In this document: piece by piece, positions 1 through 9,378 of the stretch | Numbering within the stretch: the first letter of the stretch is position 1 | Layout: every line of letters starts with the position of its first letter | Source of the DNA: Armatimonadota bacterium | Lineage (GTDB): Bacteria > Armatimonadota > Armatimonadia > Armatimonadales > Armatimonadaceae | Direction: 5' to 3' | Assembly (NCBI GenBank): GCA_014381035.1 | Contig: JACMIS010000743.1 | Span: 1 to 22,375 of the forward strand | Length of the DNA stretch: 22,375 nucleotides | The notes under the pieces: model-generated | Databases searched by the model: none | Seen by the model: the letters and a program-made list of their open reading frames with translations, nothing else | What the model was told of the DNA's origin: nothing | Program-made: the position numbers and the translations under genes

Positions 1-1815
1 CGTCTGCGCGTGCGGGAAGGAAAGTCGATTCACGGGTTCGTGCCCGACGCGGTGGCCGAGTACATCGCGCGGGGCGTTCTGTACGTCGGCGTTCATGCGG
101 GCGCGGCGACCGACGCGCCGGACGCGGCTCGCATCGCGGGCGCGGTGTATCGCTCCCAAGATGACGGCGTGACCTGGGAAACGATCACCTCGCCCGAAAA
201 AGGCGGACCGGTCGGAGAGTCGTCACCGCTCCGAATGCGGATTGCGCCGGACGGCACTGCCTACGTGACTTACAACGGGACCGGAACCTGGGACAAAGGC
301 GGCACCGGGGGCGGGGTCTGGAAATACGCCGGGGGAACGTGGCGCGATGTGACGCCGACGCAGGCGAAAAACAAGCCGTTTTGCGGGATCAACCTGCACC
401 CCAAAAACCCGCGCAAGATCCTTTGCGCCACGACGTATAGCACGGACGGCACGATCTACTACTCGGAAAACGCGGGCGAAACGTGGCGCGAATATCGCTA
501 CGACAAAAACGACCACGAAAAAGGGACGTTGGTACTCGGCGACATCCCGGCGTGGGAGCGGGGACCAGGACACAGTTGGGGCGGCAACGGCTCCGACGTG
601 GCGTTCGATCCCGTCGACCCGTCCGTGGTGTACTTCACGTCGTTCAGCGGACCCTACGTGGGCACCGGGCTGGACACCGACCGGATGCGCTTTTCCCTGC
701 TCGGAGACGGTCGGGAGCAGATGACCACCGCGTCCGGGGTTTCGCCAACCAAAGGGGCACCGTTCGTCTCCGGCGTGTGGGATGTCGGCGGATTCCGCCA
801 CGAAGACTTCGACAAGATTCCCGACACGCGTTTTCTGGTTCGCGACAAGCAGGGTGCCGCGTTCACCGGTTATGACACGTACCGCAACGGGTTCCAGGAC
901 ACCTTCGACATGGACGCGTCGCCGAAAATGCCCGACGTGATCGTGGCGGCGGGCGGGTGGCAGTGGAACATGACCGGCACGGCGGTGGTGTCGCGCGACA
1001 ACGGGCGTTCGTTCCGCGAGTTCGCGGCGAAACCGACCCCGGACGCGAAGTTCGGGCGCGTCGCGGTCTCCGCGACCGACGCCGACAACATCGTCTGGGT
1101 CCCGATGAACAACGGCAAGGACGACCGGCAGCCCGTCTACTTCACGCGCGACGGCGGCAAGACGTGGGACGCCGGGAGCGGGTCGCCGGTCGGTATGATC
1201 AACGGCGACGGACCCTGGACGTTCTTCAAGCCGCTCGCCGCCGACCGCGAAGCGGCGCACACGTTCTACCTGTACGACCGGCGTGACGGCGGATTTTTCG
1301 TGTCCGAGGACGGCGGCGCGAACTGGGGGCGGCGGGCGACGCTCCCCACGCAACCCGGCAACCATTTCGACAACCACCAGTTGGTCGCCGCGCCGGGGCG
1401 GTCCGGCGACTTGTGGCTTTCGCTGTACGAAAAGGGGCTACTCCACAGCACCGATTCCGGGAAAACGTGGTCGCGCCTGACCGGCGTCGAATGGAGCGTC
1501 CGCGCGGCACTCGGGAAACCCGCGCCGGGCAGCCAGACGCCGACGGTTTTCCTGTTCGGGCAGATCGGCGGTACACCCCCGAAGGATGACGTGAGCGTGG
1601 ACGCCGCCCTGTATCGCTCCGTCGACAGCGGCAAATCGTGGACCCGGATCAACCCCGCCACGCACGGCTTGAACGGGATCAATCCCCTGATTGCGGACAT
1701 GCAGGTTTTCGGTCGCGTCTACGTCGGCACCGGCGGGCGGGGCTTCTTCTATGGCGAGCCGCTCGCCCGGACGACCCCGGTCACGGCGTCGTCGAAAAAC
1801 AACAAGCGGAAATAA
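1..1815 (+). CDS. GH74-like / BNR (Asp-box) beta-propeller glycoside hydrolase, 5' partial
   Basis: This is the C-terminal part of a large beta-propeller enzyme. The frame is open to the window edge (the codons before the GTG at 10 are sense), so the start lies upstream. Numbered from that GTG, seven Asp-box repeats (S/T-x-D-x-G-x-T/S-W/F) sit near residues 49, 152, 328, 379, 432, 480 and 537, for example SQDDGVTW, TRDGGKTW and STDSGKTW. The segment GVWDVGGFRHEDF near 256 and the ending VYVGTGGRGFFYGEP resemble GH74 xyloglucanases, which have two seven-bladed propellers. A sialidase or VPS10-type BNR protein is the alternative. The substrate (xyloglucan or another beta-glucan) is inferred from family only. 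The stop TAA lies 44 bases before the GH5 gene, so the two are probably co-transcribed. Family level is fairly sure, exact activity is not. Confidence 0.8.
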   Translation, partial: RLRVREGKSIHGFVPDAVAEYIARGVLYVGVHAGAATDAPDAARIAGAVYRSQDDGVTWETITSPEKGGPVGESSPLRMRIAPDGTAYVTYNGTGTWDKGGTGGGVWKYAGGTWRDVTPTQAKNKPFCGINLHPKNPRKILCATTYSTDGTIYYSENAGETWREYRYDKNDHEKGTLVLGDIPAWERGPGHSWGGNGSDVAFDPVDPSVVYFTSFSGPYVGTGLDTDRMRFSLLGDGREQMTTASGVSPTKGAPFVSGVWDVGGFRHEDFDKIPDTRFLVRDKQGAAFTGYDTYRNGFQDTFDMDASPKMPDVIVAAGGWQWNMTGTAVVSRDNGRSFREFAAKPTPDAKFGRVAVSATDADNIVWVPMNNGKDDRQPVYFTRDGGKTWDAGSGSPVGMINGDGPWTFFKPLAADREAAHTFYLYDRRDGGFFVSEDGGANWGRRATLPTQPGNHFDNHQLVAAPGRSGDLWLSLYEKGLLHSTDSGKTWSRLTGVEWSVRAALGKPAPGSQTPTVFLFGQIGGTPPKDDVSVDAALYRSVDSGKSWTRINPATHGLNGINPLIADMQVFGRVYVGTGGRGFFYGEPLARTTPVTASSKNNKRK

Positions 1816-1859
1816 TCTCGCAGGTACCGGCGGCTTCCGCCGGAGAAAGGTGTGTTGTC

Positions 1860-3863
1860 ATGACGAAGTGGCAAGATTTCGGTGCGGCGTTCGGCAGAGT
1901 CGCCGTGCTCCTGATGGCGGTCTGTTTCTCGGTCCTTCTTTTCCCGGTGATTGCCGGGGCGCAAACGTTCTCCGTCTCGGGGAACAAGATCCTCAGGAAC
2001 GGCCAGGAGTTCGTCGTCAAAGGCGTTAACGTCAACGGACCGGGGTGGGGGTGGATGAAGGCGACGATCCCCGACGTTTCGCTGATCGTGGACGCCTGGA
2101 AATTCAACACGGTGCGCGTCCAGATCGTGCTCGGACCGAATCGGACCGTCGGCGACAATGAAAACCTGGACGCGCTGGTACGGGCGTTCACGACGGAGCG
2201 GATCAGCGCGGGCAAGACGCCCGCCGTGGTGATGCTCGAACTGCACGACTCGACCGGGACGTATTTCACCGCGTCGTCGAACCCGTCTTTGTCGCAGGTG
2301 CGCGACTGGTGGGTGGCGCGGGCGAACGAGTACGCGGGGAATCCGAACGTCTGGTTCAACGTCGGGAACGAACCGGGCGGTAGCACCGCCGCGCAACCCG
2401 AATGGCTGACCATGCACGACACCGTGATCGCCGCCGTCCGTGCGGCGGGGGCGAACAACATCATGGTATGCGACGGCACGAACTGGGCGACCGAGGGCGC
2501 GGGGGCGGGCGGCGCGACGATCAACACGGCGGACAGCGCGATCCTGACCTACGGACCGACGCTCACCTCGCGCTACAGCAACCTGGTGTTCGCCTACCAT
2601 GTGTACCATCAGTTCAACGCGAACACGGTCGCGAAAATGCGGGATTACGTCAACCGCGTACACAACGCGAACCTTTGTGTCCTCGTCGGCGAATGGGGAC
2701 AGACCGCGTTCGACCCGCTCGAATCGGTGACCGCGACGACGGGCATGTTCAACGTCATCCGGGGCGGGAACGCACGCGGGGTGCAGGTGGGGCGTATCGC
2801 GTGGCACTGGTACGCGGGCGACAACAACCGGCTGACGAACTATTACGGACCGACGTACACGCCCGGCAACGGCGAATATATCGACCGCACGGACGGCTCG
2901 CGCCCGACGAACCTTTCCTGGATGGGCGAACTGGCGTGGGATGACAACTATAACGCCGCGCTGATCATCGACAACCAGCCGACGCCGCTCCCGAAGACCG
3001 GCTGGACGGCGACCGCGAGCGTGACCACACAGGGGAACCCGAACGGCGTGCTCGACGGGAAGTTCGGCGGCATCTACGGCGGCGACTGGAACGCCTTCAG
3101 TTGGACGCCCGGCGGCATCTCCGACGGACAGTGGATTCAGATCGATATGCAATCGGCGAAGACGCTGAATGAAGTGCGTCTCAAACCGCAGTACGCGACA
3201 TTCATGCCCAAAGGCTGGAAAGTGTACGTGTCGAACGACCCGAACAACCCCGGCACGGCGGTAAAAACGTTCACGACGGCGAACTCCGAGGTGCGCTTGC
3301 GACTGAATAGCGCGGTCACGGGGCGGTATCTGCGCGTCGAAACCACTGGGGGCAACAACTGGGGCGGCTGGTGGACGCTCAACGAGTTGGACGTATATAA
3401 CACGGCGGCACCTCCGGTGACGACGACCACCACGCTGAACCCGACCGCCGACCGCGACGACTACCCGTCCAACTCCGGCACGGGAACCACGATGGTTTAT
3501 AGCAAGTGGCAGGCGGCGTATCTGAAGTTCGGACTCGGCGCAATCACCCGCCCCATCGTCGCCGCGAAGTTGCGTGTTTATACACAGGCGACGGGTTCGC
3601 TTATCTCGACCGCCTACCAGGTCACGGGCGATTCCTGGACGGAAACATCCACCACGTTCCCCGGCGTCGGGGCCGCATTCAGCTCGCTGACCACGGTTGC
3701 GCCGGGCTACATCGAGTACGACGTGACGGCGTTCGTCCAGGCGCAGAAAGCGGGGGACGGGGTCGCATCGTTCGGAGTGAAAAACAACAGCGACGGCTGG
3801 CAGGGGCTATTCACCCGAGAAAGCGGGTCGAACAAACCCCAACTGGTTCTGACATTGCAATAG
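1860..3863 (+). CDS. Secreted GH5-family glycoside hydrolase with CBM32-like and DNRLRE/CBM96-like C-terminal domains
   Basis: The ATG at 1860 has an AAAGG ribosome-binding site 9 bases upstream; the frame stays open back to 1638 inside the previous gene, but that part reads as a shadow. The 667-residue product begins with a Sec signal peptide (hydrophobic 14-32, likely cut after AGA34). A GH5-like TIM barrel spans about 36-375. Visible landmarks are NVNGPGWGW, HD near the expected strand, WFNVGNEP with the presumed acid/base E171, HVYHQF, and LVGEWG with the presumed nucleophile E278. Residues about 378-517 form an F5/8 type C (CBM32-like) domain ending in WWTLNELDVY. Residues about 520-667 match DNRLRE/CBM96-type modules (YIEYDVTAFVQ, SGSNKPQLVLTL). 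It probably cleaves beta-mannan or beta-glucan outside the cell; GH5 alone does not fix the substrate. It is the last gene of the unit with the GH74-like gene. Confidence 0.9.
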   Translation: MTKWQDFGAAFGRVAVLLMAVCFSVLLFPVIAGAQTFSVSGNKILRNGQEFVVKGVNVNGPGWGWMKATIPDVSLIVDAWKFNTVRVQIVLGPNRTVGDNENLDALVRAFTTERISAGKTPAVVMLELHDSTGTYFTASSNPSLSQVRDWWVARANEYAGNPNVWFNVGNEPGGSTAAQPEWLTMHDTVIAAVRAAGANNIMVCDGTNWATEGAGAGGATINTADSAILTYGPTLTSRYSNLVFAYHVYHQFNANTVAKMRDYVNRVHNANLCVLVGEWGQTAFDPLESVTATTGMFNVIRGGNARGVQVGRIAWHWYAGDNNRLTNYYGPTYTPGNGEYIDRTDGSRPTNLSWMGELAWDDNYNAALIIDNQPTPLPKTGWTATASVTTQGNPNGVLDGKFGGIYGGDWNAFSWTPGGISDGQWIQIDMQSAKTLNEVRLKPQYATFMPKGWKVYVSNDPNNPGTAVKTFTTANSEVRLRLNSAVTGRYLRVETTGGNNWGGWWTLNELDVYNTAAPPVTTTTTLNPTADRDDYPSNSGTGTTMVYSKWQAAYLKFGLGAITRPIVAAKLRVYTQATGSLISTAYQVTGDSWTETSTTFPGVGAAFSSLTTVAPGYIEYDVTAFVQAQKAGDGVASFGVKNNSDGWQGLFTRESGSNKPQLVLTLQ

Positions 3864-3869
3864 AGTAGG

Positions 3870-3937
3870 CAAACGCAACGCCTTCCCGGTTGCCACGGTC
3901 GTGATGCCGTGGTAAAACGGGAAGGTTTTGCGTGTGC
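3870..3937 (+). terminator. Large stem-loop terminator after GH5 gene
   Basis: Seven bases past the GH5 stop, the arm around CCTTCCCG (3881-3888) pairs with CGGGAAGG (3918-3925), followed by TTTT. The pairing extends outwards imperfectly (GCAAACGCAA against TTTTGCGTGTGC). An inner hairpin CCACGG...CCGTGG sits in the loop. The position and the T-run fit an intrinsic terminator separating the glycosidase unit from rpsB. Confidence 0.65.
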
Positions 3938-4075
3938 TTTGAAAACAGAATACATCACACACTTCGATTCGTCCCGGTTGCGCCTATCACAGGCATGACC
4001 TGAATCGGGGGAGGGGGCGCGGTAAGTTTCATCATACCGTTCGCCCAACAAAACCGGGAAAGGCATTGTAACCCT
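3938..4075 (+). other. rpsB leader, no clear promoter
   Basis: This stretch carries no ORF. The only promoter-like pair is TTGCGT (3928-3933) and TACATC (3951-3956) with 17 bases between, a weak match whose -35 overlaps the terminator arm. A purine-rich run (about 4007-4020) and GGGAAAGG at 4056-4063, 12 bases before the rpsB ATG, are visible. I see no obvious S2-binding leader structure. Confidence 0.3.
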
Positions 4076-5170
4076 ATGGCAACTATCGCCATGAAAGACC
4101 TGCTCGAAGCAGGCGTCCACTTCGGTCACCAGACGCGGCGTTGGAACCCCAAGATGAAGCGTTACATCTACGGGTCGCGCAACGGCATCTACATTATTGA
4201 CCTCCACCAGTCGCTCAAGCTTTTCGAAGATGCGGCGAAATTCGTACAGGACATCGTCACGGGCGGTGGTACCATCATGTTCGTCGGAACCAAGAAACAA
4301 GCCTCCGACGCCGTGATGGAAGCCGCGATTCTGTCCCGCCAGTTCTTTGTCGCCTCCCGCTGGCTCGGCGGTATGCTGACCAACTTCCGAACCATCCAAC
4401 TGCGTATCGGTCGTCTGCGTGAGTTAGAGCAGATGGAGCGCGAAGGCATCTTCCTCAAACTGACCAAGAAAGAAGCCGCCCTTCTTACCGAAGAAAAAGA
4501 TAAGCTGGAGCGTGTTCTCGGTGGTATCAAGGAAATGCCGCGCCTTCCGGCGTGTTTGTTCGTGGTAGACACCAAGAAAGAACACCTGGCTATCAAGGAA
4601 GCGCGTTCGCTCGGCATCCCGATTGTCGCCATCGTGGACACGAACTGCGACCCGGATGAAGTGGACTATGTGATCCCCGGCAACGACGACGCGATCCGCG
4701 CTATCAAGTTAATCGCGGGCAAGATAGCCGAAGCCATCGTGGAAGTCAAGCAAGCCGAATGGGACGAGCAGGGTCTCGCCGCGCCGGAGTTGCCCGCTTC
4801 CTTGATGACCGAGGATGAAGCCGCGCTCGCGCCGAAGTCGCCGGAAGACCGCCGCCGACAGATGGAAATTGACGCGCGGGGACTCGGTTTCGACTACGAC
4901 GAAGAGGGACGCTTGAAAGAAGCGGCTCTTAAAGAAGAAGAAGCCCTGTTTGCCGCCGCGAACGCCCAGACGATTGTCGCCAACGCGGAGTCACAACTGA
5001 CTCCGTTGCAAGACGACACCGCCGCGCAAGGTACAGGCGACGCGAACGTCGGTGTCGCGGAAGCGACCCAGATCATCGCCAGCGAAACCGGCAACGACCC
5101 CGGCTCGGTTTCCGTCGGTACCGGAATCAGCACCGGAACCCCGACATCGAACGCTAACCCGTCCGACTAA
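4076..5170 (+). CDS. rpsB: 30S ribosomal protein S2 with long acidic C-terminal extension
   Basis: S2 sits at the head-body junction of the small subunit and is needed for S1 binding. The N-terminus [19 protein letters not shown] is typical of the family and fixes the start. Other hallmarks are [12 protein letters not shown] and [16 protein letters not shown], then [19 protein letters not shown]. The canonical S2 fold ends near residue 232 ([10 protein letters not shown]). The protein runs on to 364 residues, against about 230-260 usually. The extra 130 residues are acidic and Ala/Gln/Glu-rich at first, then low-complexity Ser/Thr/Gly/Asn, and are probably disordered. Codon use and spacing give no sign of a frameshift or fusion error. 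The gene leads the conserved rpsB-tsf-pyrH-frr order and is followed by a terminator. Confidence 0.98.
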   Translation: MATIAMKDLLEAGVHFGHQTRRWNPKMKRYIYGSRNGIYIIDLHQSLKLFEDAAKFVQDIVTGGGTIMFVGTKKQASDAVMEAAILSRQFFVASRWLGGMLTNFRTIQLRIGRLRELEQMEREGIFLKLTKKEAALLTEEKDKLERVLGGIKEMPRLPACLFVVDTKKEHLAIKEARSLGIPIVAIVDTNCDPDEVDYVIPGNDDAIRAIKLIAGKIAEAIVEVKQAEWDEQGLAAPELPASLMTEDEAALAPKSPEDRRRQMEIDARGLGFDYDEEGRLKEAALKEEEALFAAANAQTIVANAESQLTPLQDDTAAQGTGDANVGVAEATQIIASETGNDPGSVSVGTGISTGTPTSNANPSD

Positions 5171-5208
5171 ACACCGAAACAGGAATCGGACGAGTGCCGG
5201 TAGAATAG

Positions 5209-5243
5209 AAGGGCGCGGCGCATTTTTTATCGCCCGCGCCCTT
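5209..5243 (+). terminator. Intrinsic terminator-like hairpin after rpsB
   Basis: A perfect 10-bp stem, AAGGGCGCGG (5209-5218) with CCGCGCCCTT (5234-5243), encloses a 15-base loop containing six T. It is followed by TTACTTTG rather than a clean T-run. It probably attenuates or stops rpsB transcription before tsf. Confidence 0.65.
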
Positions 5244-5265
5244 TACTTTGCGTGACAGAACCAAC

Positions 5266-5284
5266 GATACAGAAACGCTGTATC
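5266..5284. repeat. Inverted repeat in tsf leader
   Basis: GATACAG (5266-5272), loop AAACG, CTGTATC (5278-5284) form a perfect 7-bp dyad between the rpsB terminator and tsf. It could be an mRNA hairpin or a protein-binding site. No good promoter could be placed beside it. Confidence 0.4.
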
Positions 5285-5360
5285 TAAATAGGCGGAAATG
5301 CGTTTCCGTTTCTCAATAGTTTAACATCTTAATATTTTCAGCAGAAAGGTATTGACAACC

Positions 5361-7071
<1,711 letters not shown>

Positions 7072-7074
7072 CAA

Positions 7075-7112
7075 AAAAGGTCGGCATGTTTTTCGTAAAC
7101 GCCGACCTTTTC
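7075..7112 (+). terminator. Intrinsic terminator after pyrH
   Basis: AAAAGGTCGGC (7075-7085) pairs with GCCGACCTTTT (7101-7111), giving an 11-bp stem with a 15-base loop and a terminal T-run. This is the clearest terminator in the window. A second small hairpin, CACCCG-gttttt-CGGGTG (7124-7141), follows. Confidence 0.8.
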
Positions 7113-7166
7113 CCCGTTTGTTGCACCCGGTTTTTCGGGTGGGGATTGAAACTGGAGAAATAAGAA

Positions 7167-7715
7167 ATGTCTGCTGAACTGTTGCGCGATGCGGAAACGC
7201 GCATGAAGAAATCTCTGGAAGCCGCCGCGAACGATTTTTCAACGCTTCGTACCGGACGGGCGAACGCGGCGATTTTGGACTCCGTCAAGGTCGAATATTA
7301 CGGTCAACCGATGACTATCGCCAGTGTCGCGGCGGTCTCGGTTCCGGAATCGCGCACGCTGTTGATCGCGCCGTGGGAAAAGAATATGCTCGGACCGATT
7401 GAAAAAGCGATTTTGAAATCGGATCTTGGCTTGAACCCGAACAACGACGGGCAAAATATACGGCTAAACATACCCCCCCTCACAGAGCAACGTCGTAAGG
7501 AGTTTGTGAAACAGTTGGCGGGAAAAGCGGAAGCCGCTCGTGTCGCGCTCCGGAACCTGCGCCGGGATGCCATCGAGCAGTATAAGAAGGACGATACGAA
7601 TACCGAGGATGACATCAAGCGGGCGGAAAAAGATGTGCAAAAACTCCTCGACAAATACATCGCCGAGTTGGAAGCGATGCATAAGACCAAGGAAGCCGAA
7701 CTTCTGGAGGTCTGA
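7167..7715 (+). CDS. frr: Ribosome recycling factor
   Basis: RRF splits post-termination ribosomes together with EF-G. The 182-residue product matches the usual length of about 185. Family landmarks include LRTGRANAAILDSVKVEYYG, the PESRTLLIAPW segment, IRLNIPPLTEQRRKE, and the C-terminal helical run rich in Lys and Glu (EDDIKRAEKDVQKLLDKYI) that forms the three-helix domain. The ATG at 7167 has GGAG 9 bases upstream. Between pyrH and frr lie a terminator and a candidate promoter, so frr may be expressed independently of pyrH. Confidence 0.98.
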   Translation: MSAELLRDAETRMKKSLEAAANDFSTLRTGRANAAILDSVKVEYYGQPMTIASVAAVSVPESRTLLIAPWEKNMLGPIEKAILKSDLGLNPNNDGQNIRLNIPPLTEQRRKEFVKQLAGKAEAARVALRNLRRDAIEQYKKDDTNTEDDIKRAEKDVQKLLDKYIAELEAMHKTKEAELLEV

Positions 7716-7722
7716 CGATCTC

Positions 7723-7753
7723 GGGACGTTCGAAACGCTCGTTTCAACGTCCC
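7723..7753 (+). terminator. Strong hairpin after frr (terminator-like, no T-run)
   Basis: GGGACGTT (7723-7730) pairs with AACGTCCC (7746-7753). Inside it GAAACG and CGTTTC also pair, giving a stem of about 13 bp with a single bulge. It is followed by CCC instead of a T-tract. It starts 8 bases past the frr stop and ends just before the uppS -35 box, so it probably isolates frr from uppS or stabilises the frr 3' end. Confidence 0.55.
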
Positions 7754-7756
7754 CCC

Positions 7757-7786
7757 TTGACAGCATACAATTTTCTTTGATATACT
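7757..7786 (+). promoter_or_regulatory. Sigma-70-type promoter for uppS
   Basis: A consensus TTGACA (7757-7762), an 18-base spacer and TATACT (7781-7786) preceded by TGA (extended -10) are seen. The predicted transcription start is near 7793, leaving a leader of about 34 bases before the uppS ATG. Confidence 0.85.
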
Positions 7787-7826
7787 CTGCGTGGCAAAGT
7801 AATTTTAAGGAACTACTGAAAAGCAA

Positions 7827-8624
7827 ATGCTATTCGCAACCGCTTCACCGACTACTTCAACCCAACCGATACAACCCCTCTCTGACGCGCAAATCACTGC
7901 GCTTGGTCTCGACGCGGACCGCATCCCCGCTCATGTCGCCATTATTATGGACGGCAACGGGCGCTGGGCGCGAGACCGGGGCATGCACCGTCTCTGGGGG
8001 CATAAAGAAGGCTATAAGACCGTACGTCGTGTGGTTCGTGCCGCCGGAGAATTAGGATTGAAAGTGCTCACGCTGTATGTTTTCTCCGCCGAAAACTGGA
8101 AGCGCCCGAAGCATGAAGTCGAAGGTCTGATGCACCTGATAGAACTCGCGGCGAAGAATGAATTGCGTGAATTAGATGCTAATAATGTACGGATGCGCTT
8201 TTCCGGGCGTATTCACGAACTGCCGGATTCGCTTCAGGAAGCTTTGCGCTACGATGAAGAGTACACCAAAGACAACACCGGGTTGACCCTCAACCTGTGT
8301 ATCAATTATGGTGGACGCACCGAAATCCTCGACGCTGCAAAGCGACTTGTGGAGCGCGCCGCGCGGGGCGAGATTACCGCCCGCGACGTGACCCCGGAAA
8401 CATTCGCTGACTGCCTGTACAACGCGGATCTGCCCGACCCCGACCTGATGATTCGCACCGCCGGAGAGATGCGCGTGTCAAACTACCTTCTCTGGCAGAT
8501 CGCCTACGCCGAACTCCACGTTACGCAAACACTGTGGCCCGACTTTGACCGCGAGCATTTAGTCACTGCCCTTCAGGATTACCAGGGACGCGTCCGCAAA
8601 TTCGGCGGCTTGGTGACGAAATAG
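7827..8624 (+). CDS. uppS: Isoprenyl transferase (undecaprenyl diphosphate synthase)
   Basis: This cis-prenyltransferase condenses isopentenyl diphosphate units onto farnesyl diphosphate (EC 2.5.1.31 type) to make the lipid carrier for peptidoglycan and other surface glycans. The catalytic segment AIIMDGNGRWARDRG carries the Mg-binding D42. Other signatures are TLYVFSAENWKRP, NYGGRTEI, DLMIRTAGEMRVSNYLLWQ and the C-terminal AELHVTQTLWPDF. Length 265 is normal, with an N-terminal extension of about 30 residues before the conserved core. The ATG is 15 bases from an AAGGA, a longer gap than usual, but no better in-frame start exists. It has its own promoter and hairpins on both sides of frr insulate it from the ribosomal genes. 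Confidence 0.97.
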   Translation: MLFATASPTTSTQPIQPLSDAQITALGLDADRIPAHVAIIMDGNGRWARDRGMHRLWGHKEGYKTVRRVVRAAGELGLKVLTLYVFSAENWKRPKHEVEGLMHLIELAAKNELRELDANNVRMRFSGRIHELPDSLQEALRYDEEYTKDNTGLTLNLCINYGGRTEILDAAKRLVERAARGEITARDVTPETFADCLYNADLPDPDLMIRTAGEMRVSNYLLWQIAYAELHVTQTLWPDFDREHLVTALQDYQGRVRKFGGLVTK

Positions 8625-8659
8625 TCTGGACGCGGTAAACTCAGCAGAGGAATACCCGA

Positions 8660-8910
8660 ATGACATCCGGCACGCCGTTCACCTCATCTCGCGCCGCAAT
8701 CTTTAACGAAAACGACGGACTGTGCCGCAAAAATGGACAGCACAAGAATACTGGATCATCGCCATTGAAAAGCGTGAATTGATTGTTCACCGAGAGCCGA
8801 ATACAACAGACGGTGGCTATGTCGACGTGAAAACCTATGCCGAAACGGATATTGTTTCTCCGCTTGCCCGACCGGACGTGTCAATTCACGTGACGGACCT
8901 TTTACCTTAA
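8660..8910 (+). pseudogene. Remnant of an Uma2-family (DUF820) protein
   Basis: The frame from GTG 8722 to TAA 8910 encodes 62 residues that read like the C-terminal third of Uma2/DUF820 proteins (PD-(D/E)XK-like fold): EYWIIAIEKRELIVHR, a GGY segment, and a tail ending in IHVTDLLP. Members are normally about 180-200 residues. An in-frame stop at 8704 prevents extension upstream. An ATG at 8660 with AGAGGAA in front starts MTSGTPFTSSRAAIF, which resembles the opening of such proteins but is in another frame. The simplest reading is a gene whose middle was deleted with loss of frame. A real short gene starting at GTG 8722 is possible, but it lacks a ribosome-binding site. Confidence 0.6.
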
Positions 8911-8916
8911 ATCATT

Positions 8917-9378
8917 ATGCCCCGCGTCGAAAGTTCTATCATTATCAATGCCCCCCGGGAACGCGTTATCGCGGTTGCCCGTGACAACGCCTCCTTCCCG
9001 GAATTCATGGCGGATGTGAAGTCGCTTGTCGTCACTGAAACGTCCCCTGATGGGTTGCGTGTCGTTTCCGATTGGGTCGGGATCGTGCAAAAGTTCGGCA
9101 TCACGGTCCGCTGGACAGAAGAGGATGTTTGGGACCTGGAGAAAGGCACCTGTACGTTCCGACAACTCAAGGGTGACTACGACGAGTTCGCGGGCGTTTG
9201 GGCGTTCACGGCGGAAACCCCGACCACGACCCGGTTCGATTCGTATCTCAACTACGGTCTGGAGATTCCGCTGGTCGGTGCTCTGGTCAAAACGCTGGTT
9301 CACAAGATCATTCAATCGAACCTGGATTCCACGTTGACGGCGATAAAAGCGCGAAGTGAAAGCGGAAACGCCGAATAA
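8917..9378 (+). CDS. SRPBCC / polyketide cyclase-like (START-fold) protein
   Basis: The 153-residue product starts with the typical SRPBCC pattern PRVESSIIINAPRERVIAVA, followed by FPEFMADVKSLVV, and ends in a long amphipathic helix (VKTLVHKIIQSNLDSTLTAIKAR). This helix-grip family binds hydrophobic ligands in a cavity, as in COQ10-like ubiquinone-binding proteins and polyketide cyclases. The ligand cannot be read from the sequence, and no signal peptide or membrane segment is seen, so it is probably cytoplasmic. The ATG at 8917 lacks a Shine-Dalgarno site. The gene starts 6 bases after the Uma2 remnant and its 3' end overlaps the metallophosphoesterase start by 23 bases, which suggests one transcript. 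Confidence 0.82.
   Translation: MPRVESSIIINAPRERVIAVARDNASFPEFMADVKSLVVTETSPDGLRVVSDWVGIVQKFGITVRWTEEDVWDLEKGTCTFRQLKGDYDEFAGVWAFTAETPTTTRFDSYLNYGLEIPLVGALVKTLVHKIIQSNLDSTLTAIKARSESGNAE

Noticed and set aside
223..1377. Long minus-strand ORF of 384 codons opposite the GH74-like gene
   Set aside because: It is an Arg/Val/Pro-rich shadow with no domain. The plus frame has seven Asp-box repeats. The same applies to the 467-codon minus ORF at 1749-3152.
5352..5360. TTGACA immediately before the tsf ATG as a promoter, or TTG 5352 as the tsf start
   Set aside because: No -10 lies at a proper distance upstream of the gene, and ATG 5361 has the correct ribosome-binding-site spacing.
8625..8910. Uma2 fragment as part of a toxin-antitoxin or defence module
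   Set aside because: There is no partner gene, and the remnant lacks the catalytic N-terminal portion.
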